Below, piece after piece: positions 8,601 to 15,576 of a DNA stretch of 64,000 nt (its first letter is position 1; each line of letters opens with the position of its first letter). The notes below the pieces were generated by a model. The model ran no database searches. It was not told the DNA's origin and worked only from the letters and a program-made list of their open reading frames with translations. A program made the translations under genes and the position numbers. Location of the stretch: contig NZ_JAIQXV010000007.1 in assembly GCF_020166415.1 (NCBI RefSeq), positions 115,854-179,853 of the forward strand. The letters are read 5' to 3'. The stretch comes from Deinococcus multiflagellatus (lineage in GTDB: Bacteria; Deinococcota; Deinococci; Deinococcales; Deinococcaceae).

Positions 8601-11181
8601 TGCGCGCGGCAGTGGTGGCCGCCTGCTCCTGGGCTTTCTTGGCCTCCTCTTTGCTGAGGTCCTGGTCTTCACGCGCCCACAGCTTGCGCTTGGCCGCAAT
8701 CGTGCGCCGGGCCTCGGATTCGATGGCGGCCTTCTGCTTCGGGAAGTCGGCGTAGCGGGCGGCTTCCTCCTTTGCCGCCTGCTGGATCTGGGCAATCTCG
8801 GCCCGGCGCTCGGCCGTGCGCTTGGCCGCCCCGTCGCGCATGGCCTCAATTTCCGCCGACTGCGTGTCCAGCGCCGCTTTGCGGGCGGCGGCGGCGGCCT
8901 CACGCGCGTATTTCGCGCGCACAGCGGCCTCTTCAGCCAGCCGCTGGGTGTCAATCTGGGCGAGCCCCTGGCGCAGCGCCGGCGTCTGCGCCGGATCCAT
9001 CAACTTCCCGTTCACGGTGAACGGGGCCTTGAACTTGATCTTCAGATCGTCAAATTCCTTGCCCAGTCGGGCGAGGTCGGCGCCCATCTCGCTGAGCCCC
9101 TCGATCTTCAGGTCGAACTGGCGCCCTTCCAGGGTCTTGGTCAGTTCCTTGACGGCCTTGGTCTGGTCCTGGGTGAGCTTCAGGTTCAGCTGGCCGCGGC
9201 GCTGGGCCTCGGTGTACAGCCGGGTCACCTCATCCTTTGCGGCCACCAGGTCGCCCTGCAGTTTCTTCACCCGGGCCTCGTCCACCTTGCCGTAGATGCG
9301 CTCGCCGGTGAAGAAGTTGGTGCCCACGATGGGCGCTTCCTGCGCCTGCATCAGCGCCTGCTGGGTGATCAAGTACCGGGCCCGGGCCCGGTCCAGTTCG
9401 TTGCCACTCTTGGCAAGCTGGGTGATGCGCGCCTGCATGGCGTTAAACGACTTCATGCTCGCTTCGTCCGCCTGGGCGTAGATCTCGGTTGTCTTCTTGA
9501 CCTGATCAGCCCAGTACAGCCCTAGGGCCAGCGCGGCCGTCGCGGCGATGGTGTACACGCTGATGGCCTTTGTGAAGACGCCCAGCGCCACCGAGGCGCG
9601 CGTGGTGGCCGCCGAGAAGACGTTGCTGGCCGTCGCCCCGAGAGACAGGCCCCCGGCGTACGTTACCGCCTGCACCTTGGCCCGGGTGAACAGCACCGAC
9701 ACCTCGGTCAGCAGCACCTTTTGAATCATGGTGACGCGGTTCAGGCCCGCTGTGCCGGCCGCCAGAGCTTCCACCCCCTGGGCGGCCGCGCGGGAGGCCA
9801 TGCTGGCCGTCAGGCCCTGCCACAGGGTGACCAGGGACGCCACGGGCGTCGCCAGCAGGCCCAGCGCCACGGTGGATGCCAGCAGCAGGGCGGTGGCGTT
9901 CTGCACCACGGGCGGCATGGCATTGAACACGTCCAAGAACCGGGTGGCCACGCGGATGCCGTTCGTCACCACGGGGATAAAGGCCTGCCCCATGGTCTTC
10001 GACGCCTCGCTGAATTCGCGGGTGGCGGCGCTCATGTTGCCGGTCACGCCGCCCAGCAGCGCCTCCAGGTCCTCGACTTCATCGTTGGTCGCCGTGGTGA
10101 TCAGGTTCAGGGCGGCAGCGGCACGGGCCTGTTTGTCCAGGGCGTCCACGTTGGTCTTGCGCATCGTGGCTTCCTTCTGCAGGAAGGTGCTCAAGTTTTC
10201 TGAGATTCCAACCTCGTTTAGACGCGCCGAGGTGCCGCTGGTGATGGCGTCCACGAAGGCCGACATGCCCTCCTGCGCGCTTTTCCCCGCCGCAATCGCG
10301 CTGGCCCCCGCACCGATCAGGGCCTTGTTCGCCTGCTGCAACGTGAATTCCTGGCGCAGCAGGCCCCGGATGCCCTCGCGCGCCGCGTCCTCGGTAACGC
10401 CCAGCTTGTCCTGCAGGGCGTCCACGGCTTTCTCGGCGACGGCGGTGCTCTGGCCGGTCTTCTGCACGGTCTTGTCAAACAGGCCGCTGGCAATGCGGGC
10501 GTTGTCCGTCGCCTTCGTCAGATTGAACAGGTTGAACGCCGTGACGTTCGCCTGCGCCCCGTACTGGGCCAGGGCTTCACCGGCCCCCAGCTTGACCTGC
10601 GACGCCAATCCTAAGCGCGAGATCTCGCCCCGGGCGGCCGCCGCCGTCGTCTGCGCGCGGGCGTTGGCCTGCTCGACGGCCTTCATCTCGTTGCTGTACT
10701 CGCCAAAGACGCGCTTGGCGGTCACGCCCACCTGATTGAGTTCATCGGTCAGGCGGTTCATCTCGCGGGTCAGTTCAGCCACTTCCTCGGGTGTGGCTTC
10801 GCCCAGGCCCTGCTGAAACCGCCGGCGCGTGATGTCTACGGCGTTGCTGAGCTGGTTGATCTGCGCGCGCACCGCCTGCGCCTCGGCCTGGAAGGCGCCT
10901 GCGCTGGCCTTTGCGCTTTTCAGGCCGGTGTCGAAGCCGCCAAACAGGCCGCTGATACGGTCTTGCATATCGGTGGGCACCATGGTGCTCAGGGCTGCCC
11001 GCACGGACGCCGTGGTGCGCTGAATGTCCTTTCCGGCAGACAGGTCGGCCGTGATGCGAATGGTGCCGATCTTCTTGGCCATCTCGTGGATGGCGCGGAG
11101 GTCGGTGAGCATGCTCTGCGCGCCCTTGCGAAAATCGCTGACGTTGAGAGATGCCCTGCTGTTCAAGTCGGGCTGGGGCAT
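5620..11181 (-). CDS. Tail tape measure protein, 1853 aa
   Basis: The largest gene of the window, ATG preceded by GGAGGTG. It sets tail length by acting as a ruler inside the growing tail tube, and its end is thought to enter the host envelope during DNA delivery. Residues about 430-470 and 545-555 are hydrophobic (VASTVALGLL-type runs), typical tape-measure membrane segments. From about residue 560 to 1700 it is almost pure coiled coil, rich in Ala, Gln, Arg and Glu. Using the usual rule of about 0.15 nm per residue, a tail near 280 nm is expected. It follows the tail chaperone genes, the conserved siphovirus order, with the rightward gene 11223-11678 inserted between. Confidence 0.95.
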   Translation of the reverse strand: MPQPDLNSRASLNVSDFRKGAQSMLTDLRAIHEMAKKIGTIRITADLSAGKDIQRTTASVRAALSTMVPTDMQDRISGLFGGFDTGLKSAKASAGAFQAEAQAVRAQINQLSNAVDITRRRFQQGLGEATPEEVAELTREMNRLTDELNQVGVTAKRVFGEYSNEMKAVEQANARAQTTAAAARGEISRLGLASQVKLGAGEALAQYGAQANVTAFNLFNLTKATDNARIASGLFDKTVQKTGQSTAVAEKAVDALQDKLGVTEDAAREGIRGLLRQEFTLQQANKALIGAGASAIAAGKSAQEGMSAFVDAITSGTSARLNEVGISENLSTFLQKEATMRKTNVDALDKQARAAAALNLITTATNDEVEDLEALLGGVTGNMSAATREFSEASKTMGQAFIPVVTNGIRVATRFLDVFNAMPPVVQNATALLLASTVALGLLATPVASLVTLWQGLTASMASRAAAQGVEALAAGTAGLNRVTMIQKVLLTEVSVLFTRAKVQAVTYAGGLSLGATASNVFSAATTRASVALGVFTKAISVYTIAATAALALGLYWADQVKKTTEIYAQADEASMKSFNAMQARITQLAKSGNELDRARARYLITQQALMQAQEAPIVGTNFFTGERIYGKVDEARVKKLQGDLVAAKDEVTRLYTEAQRRGQLNLKLTQDQTKAVKELTKTLEGRQFDLKIEGLSEMGADLARLGKEFDDLKIKFKAPFTVNGKLMDPAQTPALRQGLAQIDTQRLAEEAAVRAKYAREAAAAARKAALDTQSAEIEAMRDGAAKRTAERRAEIAQIQQAAKEEAARYADFPKQKAAIESEARRTIAAKRKLWAREDQDLSKEEAKKAQEQAATTAARILEAEQAAQTSQIAAMADGRAKKEAQRQAELDELKASIAQKVAALADDPEAQAAQRASGETQVAAKLIEQARQRAQEERDAQQQVTEARRAAREAELAAIKDEGQRVRAQRELEVEDYRAAVQRRLDALKGYPEKQAAVLAAARTQTQALERRWAQEDVERAKATAQRVADAWLKAQGAQFQAQEATRDAEAAGFELRLSRQLAAAQGNALRVAKLEAGAVQERARLAENAAKARYDNERKTLRTNLDRALADEKLTASERRALWAAYYADLNQLAAAFQADERKRQQQREQEEREAAARLALLPARQALQGADTRVREAEWRRELAVGTQAQLEADADLYRSHRERLAALQQILATTQAQNRPQEEQKKAADDVAEAQHQIALDMKAQLDTARQLSREAYQRRQDETAYAEATARTDAQVLDARLARLGNMQARLAELAGQLTTLPAGQERDGVLQEWRQTSQEILTLQGQIAAMPTQAEQRRVALLQAQRALLLEQVGLGDDRVAQAQQAVITAEEEVRQAEQRLGLARTEAELDTARTELTQKRTAALAAERDLVKARNDEENRALDVREAQARALLQLRDLGDDALATAQLDLDLTRQKLALVGGQLARGGLGTGDTLALQKQQIELLGQQAQQERALAQAQRDRADLYAGLEEAQRRLRLEQQGGAASTRSMGAALEGVASARAALARAERDYQLAVARGRPEALKTATEGLTAAIKGQREALTGLAEEYRKQIAGMEGVQAAAGRLDKVAYGDAGRTYDFNRENERLQAIQARRDAAQVALATALQTGQKDQIAEAADELAKQEERYKKQADLMEKNGSQINRTGEKTTQKLADQVDQLGIQYDREILNLQERARVVDREAEAVMSFGVFVRDFAGSVQALRAPAATAPVATPSSTTVTLDQVSLDALRRVRPDPVSVLSDQLQFARWLRQHQGATTMAAPTYITNVEVGEIIVKPPPGSDIKRVARAVKAELFDEARKSGKGTCWP

Positions 11182-11210
11182 ATTGGCACCTCCTGGTGCT
11201 GGGCGCGGTG

Positions 11211-11216
11211 TACGGT
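11211..11216 (+). promoter_or_regulatory. -10 box TACGGT of a leaderless promoter
   Basis: TACGGT fits TANNNT and ends 6 nt before the ATG of the rightward gene at 11223, so the transcript would begin at or next to the start codon. No ribosome site precedes that ATG. No convincing -35 box is seen at 17 nt. Confidence 0.5.
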
Positions 11217-11222
11217 TGAAAA

Positions 11223-11678
11223 ATGACGCAGCAAAAAGCGGAGCCCAGTGCAGCGACCGGCTGCCTGGGGCTGGTGGTCATCGTGGCGGCGCTCGGTGCA
11301 GCCGGGTACTACGGGCTGGGGCTGATGCGGTCAAAACCGGCCACCCTCCCCGCGCCCAGCACGGTCTCCTCGGCCCTGCTGGGCGCGGCCCTGCCCGGCG
11401 CGAGCGCGTTTCCCAGTGGCGAAAACCGGGAGATCGTGCTGACCACGTCGCTCAATCTGGCTCGGGACTTCAACCTGCCGTGCACCACCAATCAGGAGCT
11501 GTACCTCCTTGATGACGATGTGGCGGCGCTGGACGCGGTCAATACGGCCGTGCAGACCCAGGGCTTCGAGCGCACCAGTCTGCAGGCCTCGGACAATGGC
11601 GCGGCGTTTGCGCTGAAGGGGCCCAAAGCGTTGTTCGTGGTCACCACGAACAACGCCCTCTTCCTCTGCGAGGTGTAG
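11223..11678 (+). CDS. Rightward membrane-anchored moron protein
   Basis: 151 residues read against the surrounding late genes, lying between the tape measure and the gene that precedes it. A hydrophobic N-terminal helix (GCLGLVVIVAALGAAGYYGLGL, about residues 13-34) predicts a signal anchor, with a soluble C-terminal domain exposed outside the membrane. Two cysteines (CTTN, and C near the end) could form a disulfide. Leaderless promoter signals precede it and it converges on the stop of 11682-12158. Independent promoter and reversed orientation are typical of morons, cargo genes expressed by the lysogen; a function in superinfection exclusion or host fitness is speculation. Confidence 0.75.
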   Translation: MTQQKAEPSAATGCLGLVVIVAALGAAGYYGLGLMRSKPATLPAPSTVSSALLGAALPGASAFPSGENREIVLTTSLNLARDFNLPCTTNQELYLLDDDVAALDAVNTAVQTQGFERTSLQASDNGAAFALKGPKALFVVTTNNALFLCEV

Positions 11679-11681
11679 ACC

Positions 11682-12158
11682 TTACCGAAGCGCCTGCTGC
11701 ACCTTCTGGGTGAACAGCTGCACGAGGCGGTACCGGGCGTAGGCCTGCGCGCCGGTGATCACGGGCGCCGCAACCTGCCAGCGGCGGCCGCTGCGCCCCA
11801 GGGTGAGAGGCTGAGACGGATCCGTCTGCATGGCTGCCAGCTGCTGCAGCATGGCCAGGCTCATGCCCTCCTGTCCTGCTTCCACCACGGCCGCGTACGC
11901 CACGTCGTTCCAGACGCGGACGCTGGCCGTGTTGAGGGTGGCCTGGCCCTTCGCGTGCAGGCCGCGCAGGTAGTCCTCGGTGCGCTGGTAGTGCTCTGGC
12001 TCGACGGTGTCGTAGATGTTGCGCCGGGCGCCCAGAATCGCGTGCCCCAGCGCTTCCTTTTCCACCTGCGCGGCAATCTCCGGCAGACTGTCGCACGCGC
12101 TGATCAGCTTGGTCACCGTGTCGGTCAGGTCGCGCAGGTCCAGGTCGAAGTCCATCAT
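11682..12158 (-). CDS. HK97 gp10-like / tail completion protein (tentative)
   Basis: 158 residues; the first of two adjacent ATG codons overlaps the preceding stop as ATGA. Contains a helical N-terminus (LRDLTDTVTKLISACDSLPEI) and a centre with YQRTEDYLRGLHAKG and VEAGQEGMS, reminiscent of the HK97 gp10 family of tail-completion proteins. In those phages gp10 normally lies before the tail tube gene, whereas here the gene follows the tail chaperones, so another role is possible. It is the last leftward gene before the moron and tape measure. Confidence 0.6.
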   Translation of the reverse strand: MMDFDLDLRDLTDTVTKLISACDSLPEIAAQVEKEALGHAILGARRNIYDTVEPEHYQRTEDYLRGLHAKGQATLNTASVRVWNDVAYAAVVEAGQEGMSLAMLQQLAAMQTDPSQPLTLGRSGRRWQVAAPVITGAQAYARYRLVQLFTQKVQQALR

Positions 12159-12613
12159 GCGGGTAGCCTCCCAATGGCGCGCTCCAGTTCATCGAACGCG
12201 GCGGCCTCTTCCCGCTCGCGCCGGCGAATGCGCATCTCCAGCGTGTAGCGCCAGGGGTGCGCGGCCTCATCCAACTGCTCCAGGGTCGTCAGGTATGGCT
12301 TGAGGGTGTAATGGGCCGTGGACGTAGGGGCCGGGTCGTTGGGATCCGGCACGTACTCCCGGCCCTGGTCCAGGCCATCGGCCACCGCCTGCAGGCGCAA
12401 CCGGGCGAGGTTGTGGGCGGCCTCGCGCTGCCGCTCAATCTCGATGCCCCGGAGAATCAGCCGGTAGGGCCACACGATGACTGAGGCGTAGGCCGCAGCG
12501 CCATACTCACGCACGATCAGTTCATCAAGTGTGGTGTCGTCGGGCCCTGGCTCGTTGTCGCCTTCTTCACCCTCTGCGTCAGGTTCAGGCTTCGCTGTGC
12601 CAGGGCCATCAGT
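12155..12613 (-). CDS. Tail assembly chaperone, T-like frameshift extension
   Basis: This frame is the -1 frame relative to gene 12517-12927. It is open without stops from the slippery heptamer at 12613-12619 to its TGA at 12155, giving a 152-residue extension, so a G-T type fusion of about 257 residues is expected. The overlap part is acidic (PEPDAEGEEGDNEPGPDD), typical of the linker seen in such fusions. A GTG at 12514 could also start a free 119-residue protein, but no strong ribosome site precedes it. In lambda-like phages the G and GT chaperones bind the tape measure and recruit tail tube subunits. Confidence 0.75.
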   Translation of the reverse strand, partial: TDGPGTAKPEPDAEGEEGDNEPGPDDTTLDELIVREYGAAAYASVIVWPYRLILRGIEIERQREAAHNLARLRLQAVADGLDQGREYVPDPNDPAPTSTAHYTLKPYLTTLEQLDEAAHPWRYTLEMRIRRREREEAAAFDELERAIGRLPA

Positions 12614-12927
12614 TTTCCCTGCACATCCTCCAGATCATTCAGCCGCCACATGGCGTCCAGCAGCAGCAGCCGGTCCGCCCAGGTGATGGGCCGGGGCAGG
12701 CGGCTGCCCGGCACAAGGCTGGCCTGCACCAGCCGCCAGAAGGTCGCCCAAATGGGGGACTCAACGTCCTGGCGGGTGTAGGCGTGCCACTCCGATTGCA
12801 GGTGCACGAGGGTCGCAGACAGCGTGAGGAGGTCCATCAGGTGGGCGTCGGCCAGGGTGGCGGGCCACGCGGCCAGCGTGACCACGCCGCGGGACAGGTG
12901 TACGTGTTCGCGCACGGGCAGCAGCAT
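12517..12927 (-). CDS. Tail assembly chaperone, G-like
   Basis: 136 residues, mostly helical, with LADAHLMDLLTLSATLVHLQ and PRPITWADRLLLLDAMWRLND. It lies between the tail tube gene and the tape measure, exactly where siphoviruses keep the two overlapping tail assembly chaperones. An in-frame slippery sequence near codon 104 (see separate entry) lets a fraction of ribosomes move to the -1 frame and make the longer form. The normal product continues 31 more codons to the stop. Function is assigned by gene order and the frameshift signal, not by sequence motif. Confidence 0.8.
   Translation of the reverse strand: MLLPVREHVHLSRGVVTLAAWPATLADAHLMDLLTLSATLVHLQSEWHAYTRQDVESPIWATFWRLVQASLVPGSRLPRPITWADRLLLLDAMWRLNDLEDVQGKLMALAQRSLNLTQRVKKATTSQGPTTPHLMN
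12613..12619 (-). promoter_or_regulatory. Programmed -1 ribosomal frameshift site G GGA AAA
   Basis: On the coding strand the heptamer GGGAAAA is phased as CAG GGA AAA CTG in the chaperone frame, i.e. X XXY YYZ, the same class as the lambda G-T site (G GGA AAG). After a -1 slip the new frame is open for 152 codons to the stop at 12155. The match of motif, phase, gene position and open downstream frame is strong evidence. Confidence 0.85.
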
Positions 12928-13007
12928 GCAGGCCTCCGGAAAATAGGAATTCTGGTGTTATGACCCTGCCCCCGAAAGTGGGCGTGGGGGCAGGGAAGGG
13001 TACGGGA

Positions 13008-13703
13008 TTAGGGTGCGGGCGCCACGGCGTCGAGCTTGGCCGCGCCTTTCAGAATGTCCAGCAGCGCGTCGAGCTTGCTGCGCGGCACAGTGATGATCGC
13101 GCCGAGGGGTGCCACCTGTGGTTTGTAGGCCTGCAGCTCCGCCGGCAGCTTGTCCTGATCAATAAACGAGCGCACGGCCCCCCGAAACTGAAGGGTGTCC
13201 TTGCCCTGGCTGTCACCCTCGCCGTTGTTCTGCAGGGCGAAGCGCGGGTGCCAGTACACCTTGAAGATGGGGTCGCCCGCCCCCTTGTGTCGCCGAATGA
13301 GGATAAAGCGGCCCATGATGCTCGCGCCCGGGGCGAAGGGGCTGATGGTGGCCCCGGCCAGCGCACCCGCCATGGCCGTGGGCATGCTGCCCACGTGCAG
13401 CGCCCGCACCAGGGCGTCGGGCGTCAGGATGGGAATGTTGTCGTACGTGGCGGTCACGTCCGTCACGTCGGTGGCCAGCGTCAGGTCCGGCCCACCCTCG
13501 GGGTCCTGGGCCTTGATGTCCGTGCTGCTGATGTTGGTCGTGATCGCCAGCTTTTCAGCGGGTGGAAACAGGCCCAGATCGGCCCATTCATCGGCGGTCA
13601 GCACGGTGCCGAAGTCTTCCAGAGGGCTGAAAAGGGCCTGCCGGCCTTCCTTGGTCAGGTTGGCCGACAGGCGAGCGGTCGCGGTGTTCTTGGTGACGAG
13701 CAT
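13008..13703 (-). CDS. Major tail tube protein
   Basis: 231 residues from ATG at 13703, chosen because an AGGAG site lies 7 nt upstream; longer frames would reach into the preceding gene. The sequence is a beta-rich tube-type protein with LSANLTKEGRQALFSPLEDF near the N-terminus and a body of strands around GRFILIRRHKG and KVYWHPRFALQ. It stands between the head-tail connector genes and the tail chaperones, the standard place for the major tail protein. About 80 nt separate it from the chaperone gene, consistent with high separate translation. Confidence 0.82.
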   Translation of the reverse strand: MLVTKNTATARLSANLTKEGRQALFSPLEDFGTVLTADEWADLGLFPPAEKLAITTNISSTDIKAQDPEGGPDLTLATDVTDVTATYDNIPILTPDALVRALHVGSMPTAMAGALAGATISPFAPGASIMGRFILIRRHKGAGDPIFKVYWHPRFALQNNGEGDSQGKDTLQFRGAVRSFIDQDKLPAELQAYKPQVAPLGAIITVPRSKLDALLDILKGAAKLDAVAPAP

Positions 13704-13711
13704 GGGGGCTC

Positions 13712-14167
13712 CTAGGGGGCAGCGACGCTGCCCGCAATGGTGAGGACTTGATAGGTGGGCCGCCGAAGCCACGCGCCGGTCTGCATGAGCGCGGGCTCGG
13801 ACGGCGTGACTTCAGGACAGGGGCCAGGCTCCAGGGGAGTGCCGTTCAGCGCTTCGTGCACGGCGGCGCCCAGGACGCCGCAGGCTTCAGCGGTGGGCGC
13901 GAGCGTGGCCACCGCCACCCAGAACACGGCCTGCACGCCGTCACTCGTGATGCCCTGCGGCAGCTCGATCTGCACGAACCCGGCAGGGTACTGGGTGAGG
14001 TAGGCGCCCAGGCCACGCGCGGCCGCCGCATCCACTGAAGGACGCCCCTGGGCGTCCACGGCGGCCGCGCGCAGGGGTTCCTGCGCCTGTTCGGGCAGCA
14101 GCACGCGGGTTCGCGCGGGCAGGGCCGCCACCAGCAGGGCGCGCAGGTGTTCGGGGATGCTGGTCAT
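13712..14167 (-). CDS. Tail terminator-like protein
   Basis: 151 residues; start ATG overlaps the preceding stop as ATGA. Helical N-terminus (IPEHLRALLVAALPARTRVLLPE) and a central beta region (YPAGFVQIELPQGI). Size and place, last of the connector genes and directly before the tail tube gene, match tail terminator proteins that cap the tube and join it to the head connector. No motif proves this. Confidence 0.65.
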   Translation of the reverse strand: MTSIPEHLRALLVAALPARTRVLLPEQAQEPLRAAAVDAQGRPSVDAAAARGLGAYLTQYPAGFVQIELPQGITSDGVQAVFWVAVATLAPTAEACGVLGAAVHEALNGTPLEPGPCPEVTPSEPALMQTGAWLRRPTYQVLTIAGSVAAP

Positions 14168-14526
14168 GGGTCCCGCTTCACAGCCGTGCCCACGCGCAGC
14201 CCCGTGTAGGGGTCGGGGTCACTCCATTCCAGGATCTCCAGCGTGCCGCCCTGGAATGGGGTGCTGGCCCCGGGAAAGGGCACCGTGTCGTCGGGATGAA
14301 CGTCCACCACGCGCAGCTGGAGCACGCTGAGCCGCTGGTCGGTGGCCACCGCCTGCAGCCGGGCCAGGGCGTCGGGCTTGAGCAGCTGCTTGTCCACCAC
14401 GCTGCACCGCACGTCCTTCCATTCGTGCGGGCCCAGGCGGAAGGTGAGCGTCTCGGGGTACATGAGGTCCGCCTTGGCGCGCAGCCGGCCCTGCACGCGC
14501 GCCCGGATGTCCTCCAGGCGGCTCAC
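14164..14526 (-). CDS. Head closure / head-tail connector protein
   Basis: 120 residues, coupled to both neighbours by ATGA overlaps. Sequence has a helical start (MSRLEDIRARVQGRLRAKA) and a beta-barrel-like remainder with PFPGASTPFQGGTLEILEW, compatible with the small SH3-like head-closure proteins. Order after the adaptor-like gene supports this. Identity rests on gene order and size. Confidence 0.62.
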   Translation of the reverse strand: MSRLEDIRARVQGRLRAKADLMYPETLTFRLGPHEWKDVRCSVVDKQLLKPDALARLQAVATDQRLSVLQLRVVDVHPDDTVPFPGASTPFQGGTLEILEWSDPDPYTGLRVGTAVKRDP

Positions 14527-14924
14527 GGCTCCACGCCCCAGGGGTCCACGCTGGGCATGAAGGCCTGCAGGGAGGTCGGCCGGGCGGCCACGGCCAGCCG
14601 GTAGGTCTCGGCCAGGGCCAGCCAGCGGGCGGCGGCCGCGCCGTCCACCGAGGTGCTGGGGAAGTACTCCTCCTCGTACTTGCCCTCAATGCGGAAGCGC
14701 TTGACCTTCCCTTCGGCCTGCCCGGCGGCCACGCCCTGGGCGGCGGCGGCAGCGGCGGTCAGCACGTCGGCCGCCACCAGCTGCACGTCCCGGCGCACGC
14801 GGTAGGCGCGCGCGACGTCCACCCGCCCCGTGGTCAGGGCCTCGTGGTAGGTCCAGGCGTCGGGCCCCACCAGGACTTCGAGTTCGTCTTGCACCTCCTC
14901 GGGCAGGGGTTCCGGGGCCGCCAC
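14523..14924 (-). CDS. Head-tail adaptor-like protein
   Basis: 133 residues from a GTG at 14924, 3 nt after the preceding stop. Largely helical, with EVQDELEVLVGPDAWTYHEA at the N-terminus and a helix AAARWLALAETYRLAVAARP near the end, resembling the helical adaptor (gp6-type) that docks on the portal ring. Sits between the major capsid region and the head-closure candidate. Confidence 0.62.
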   Translation of the reverse strand: MAAPEPLPEEVQDELEVLVGPDAWTYHEALTTGRVDVARAYRVRRDVQLVAADVLTAAAAAAQGVAAGQAEGKVKRFRIEGKYEEEYFPSTSVDGAAAARWLALAETYRLAVAARPTSLQAFMPSVDPWGVEP

Positions 14925-14927
14925 CGC

Positions 14928-15506
14928 TTACCCCTGGGGCTCGTCGGCCGGGTGGGGCGCCAGCTTGCGAATTTCGGCCAGCGTGGCGTCCGCAATGCCC
15001 CTCACGGCCAGCAGCGCCTCGTCGTCGGCATACCGCACGCTGTCCGCCGTGTAATACCCGTTCTCGAACAGCACCTTGCGTGCCGGGAACGTGCTGGACA
15101 GGAGGTCGCCCACCACGTCCCGGTACTCGGCCAGCGCTGCCGCGTCGGCTGGGTCGGCGGCCTTCGCCTGGGCGTCGGTGAGCTCGCCCCGCAGGCGCGT
15201 GGTGGTCCGCTGCTCGGCGTCCAGCTGGCGCTGAAGCGCGTCGCGGTCCTGTTGCACGCGGCTGAATTCTTCGTACGTGTAGGTGCGTTCGCCCGTCAGG
15301 GCCTTGTGCACCGCCTGGGCCACCGGCTCGGGCACCGGCTGCTCGGCCGACAGGTTGCGGATCTCGCCGCCCTCCGTGTCTTTCAGCAGACCCTTGCGGG
15401 CGGCCTTCTCGTAGTCGAAGCCCGGCACGTCGCCGGGCACGGCGTCGCCGGGTTTGAGCCACTGGCCTGCAATGCGCAGGCCAGTGGGCGTGATGAGGTT
15501 GTTCAT
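14928..15506 (-). CDS. Head-region protein with helix-hairpin-helix-like end
   Basis: 192 residues from ATG at 15506, preceded by AGGAG; the longer frame upstream has no ribosome site. The middle is a coiled coil (EEFSRVQQDRDALQRQLDAE). The C-terminus (ALLAVRGIADATLAEIRKL) has the look of a helix-hairpin-helix element, which in other proteins contacts DNA without sequence specificity. It follows the major capsid gene. Possible role in head completion; function unknown. Confidence 0.7.
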   Translation of the reverse strand: MNNLITPTGLRIAGQWLKPGDAVPGDVPGFDYEKAARKGLLKDTEGGEIRNLSAEQPVPEPVAQAVHKALTGERTYTYEEFSRVQQDRDALQRQLDAEQRTTTRLRGELTDAQAKAADPADAAALAEYRDVVGDLLSSTFPARKVLFENGYYTADSVRYADDEALLAVRGIADATLAEIRKLAPHPADEPQG

Positions 15507-15576
15507 GGTGCTCCTGGGGGCCCCATGCCCTGGGGCGGGGGTCAAGCGGGTGGTGGGGAAACGGGCGGAGGGCCGC

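Noticed and set aside
6154..9525. Very long rightward open frame opposite the tape measure gene
   Set aside because: Its openness follows from the biased codon use of the coiled-coil gene; translation is Leu/Gly/His-rich repeats without domains or start signal.
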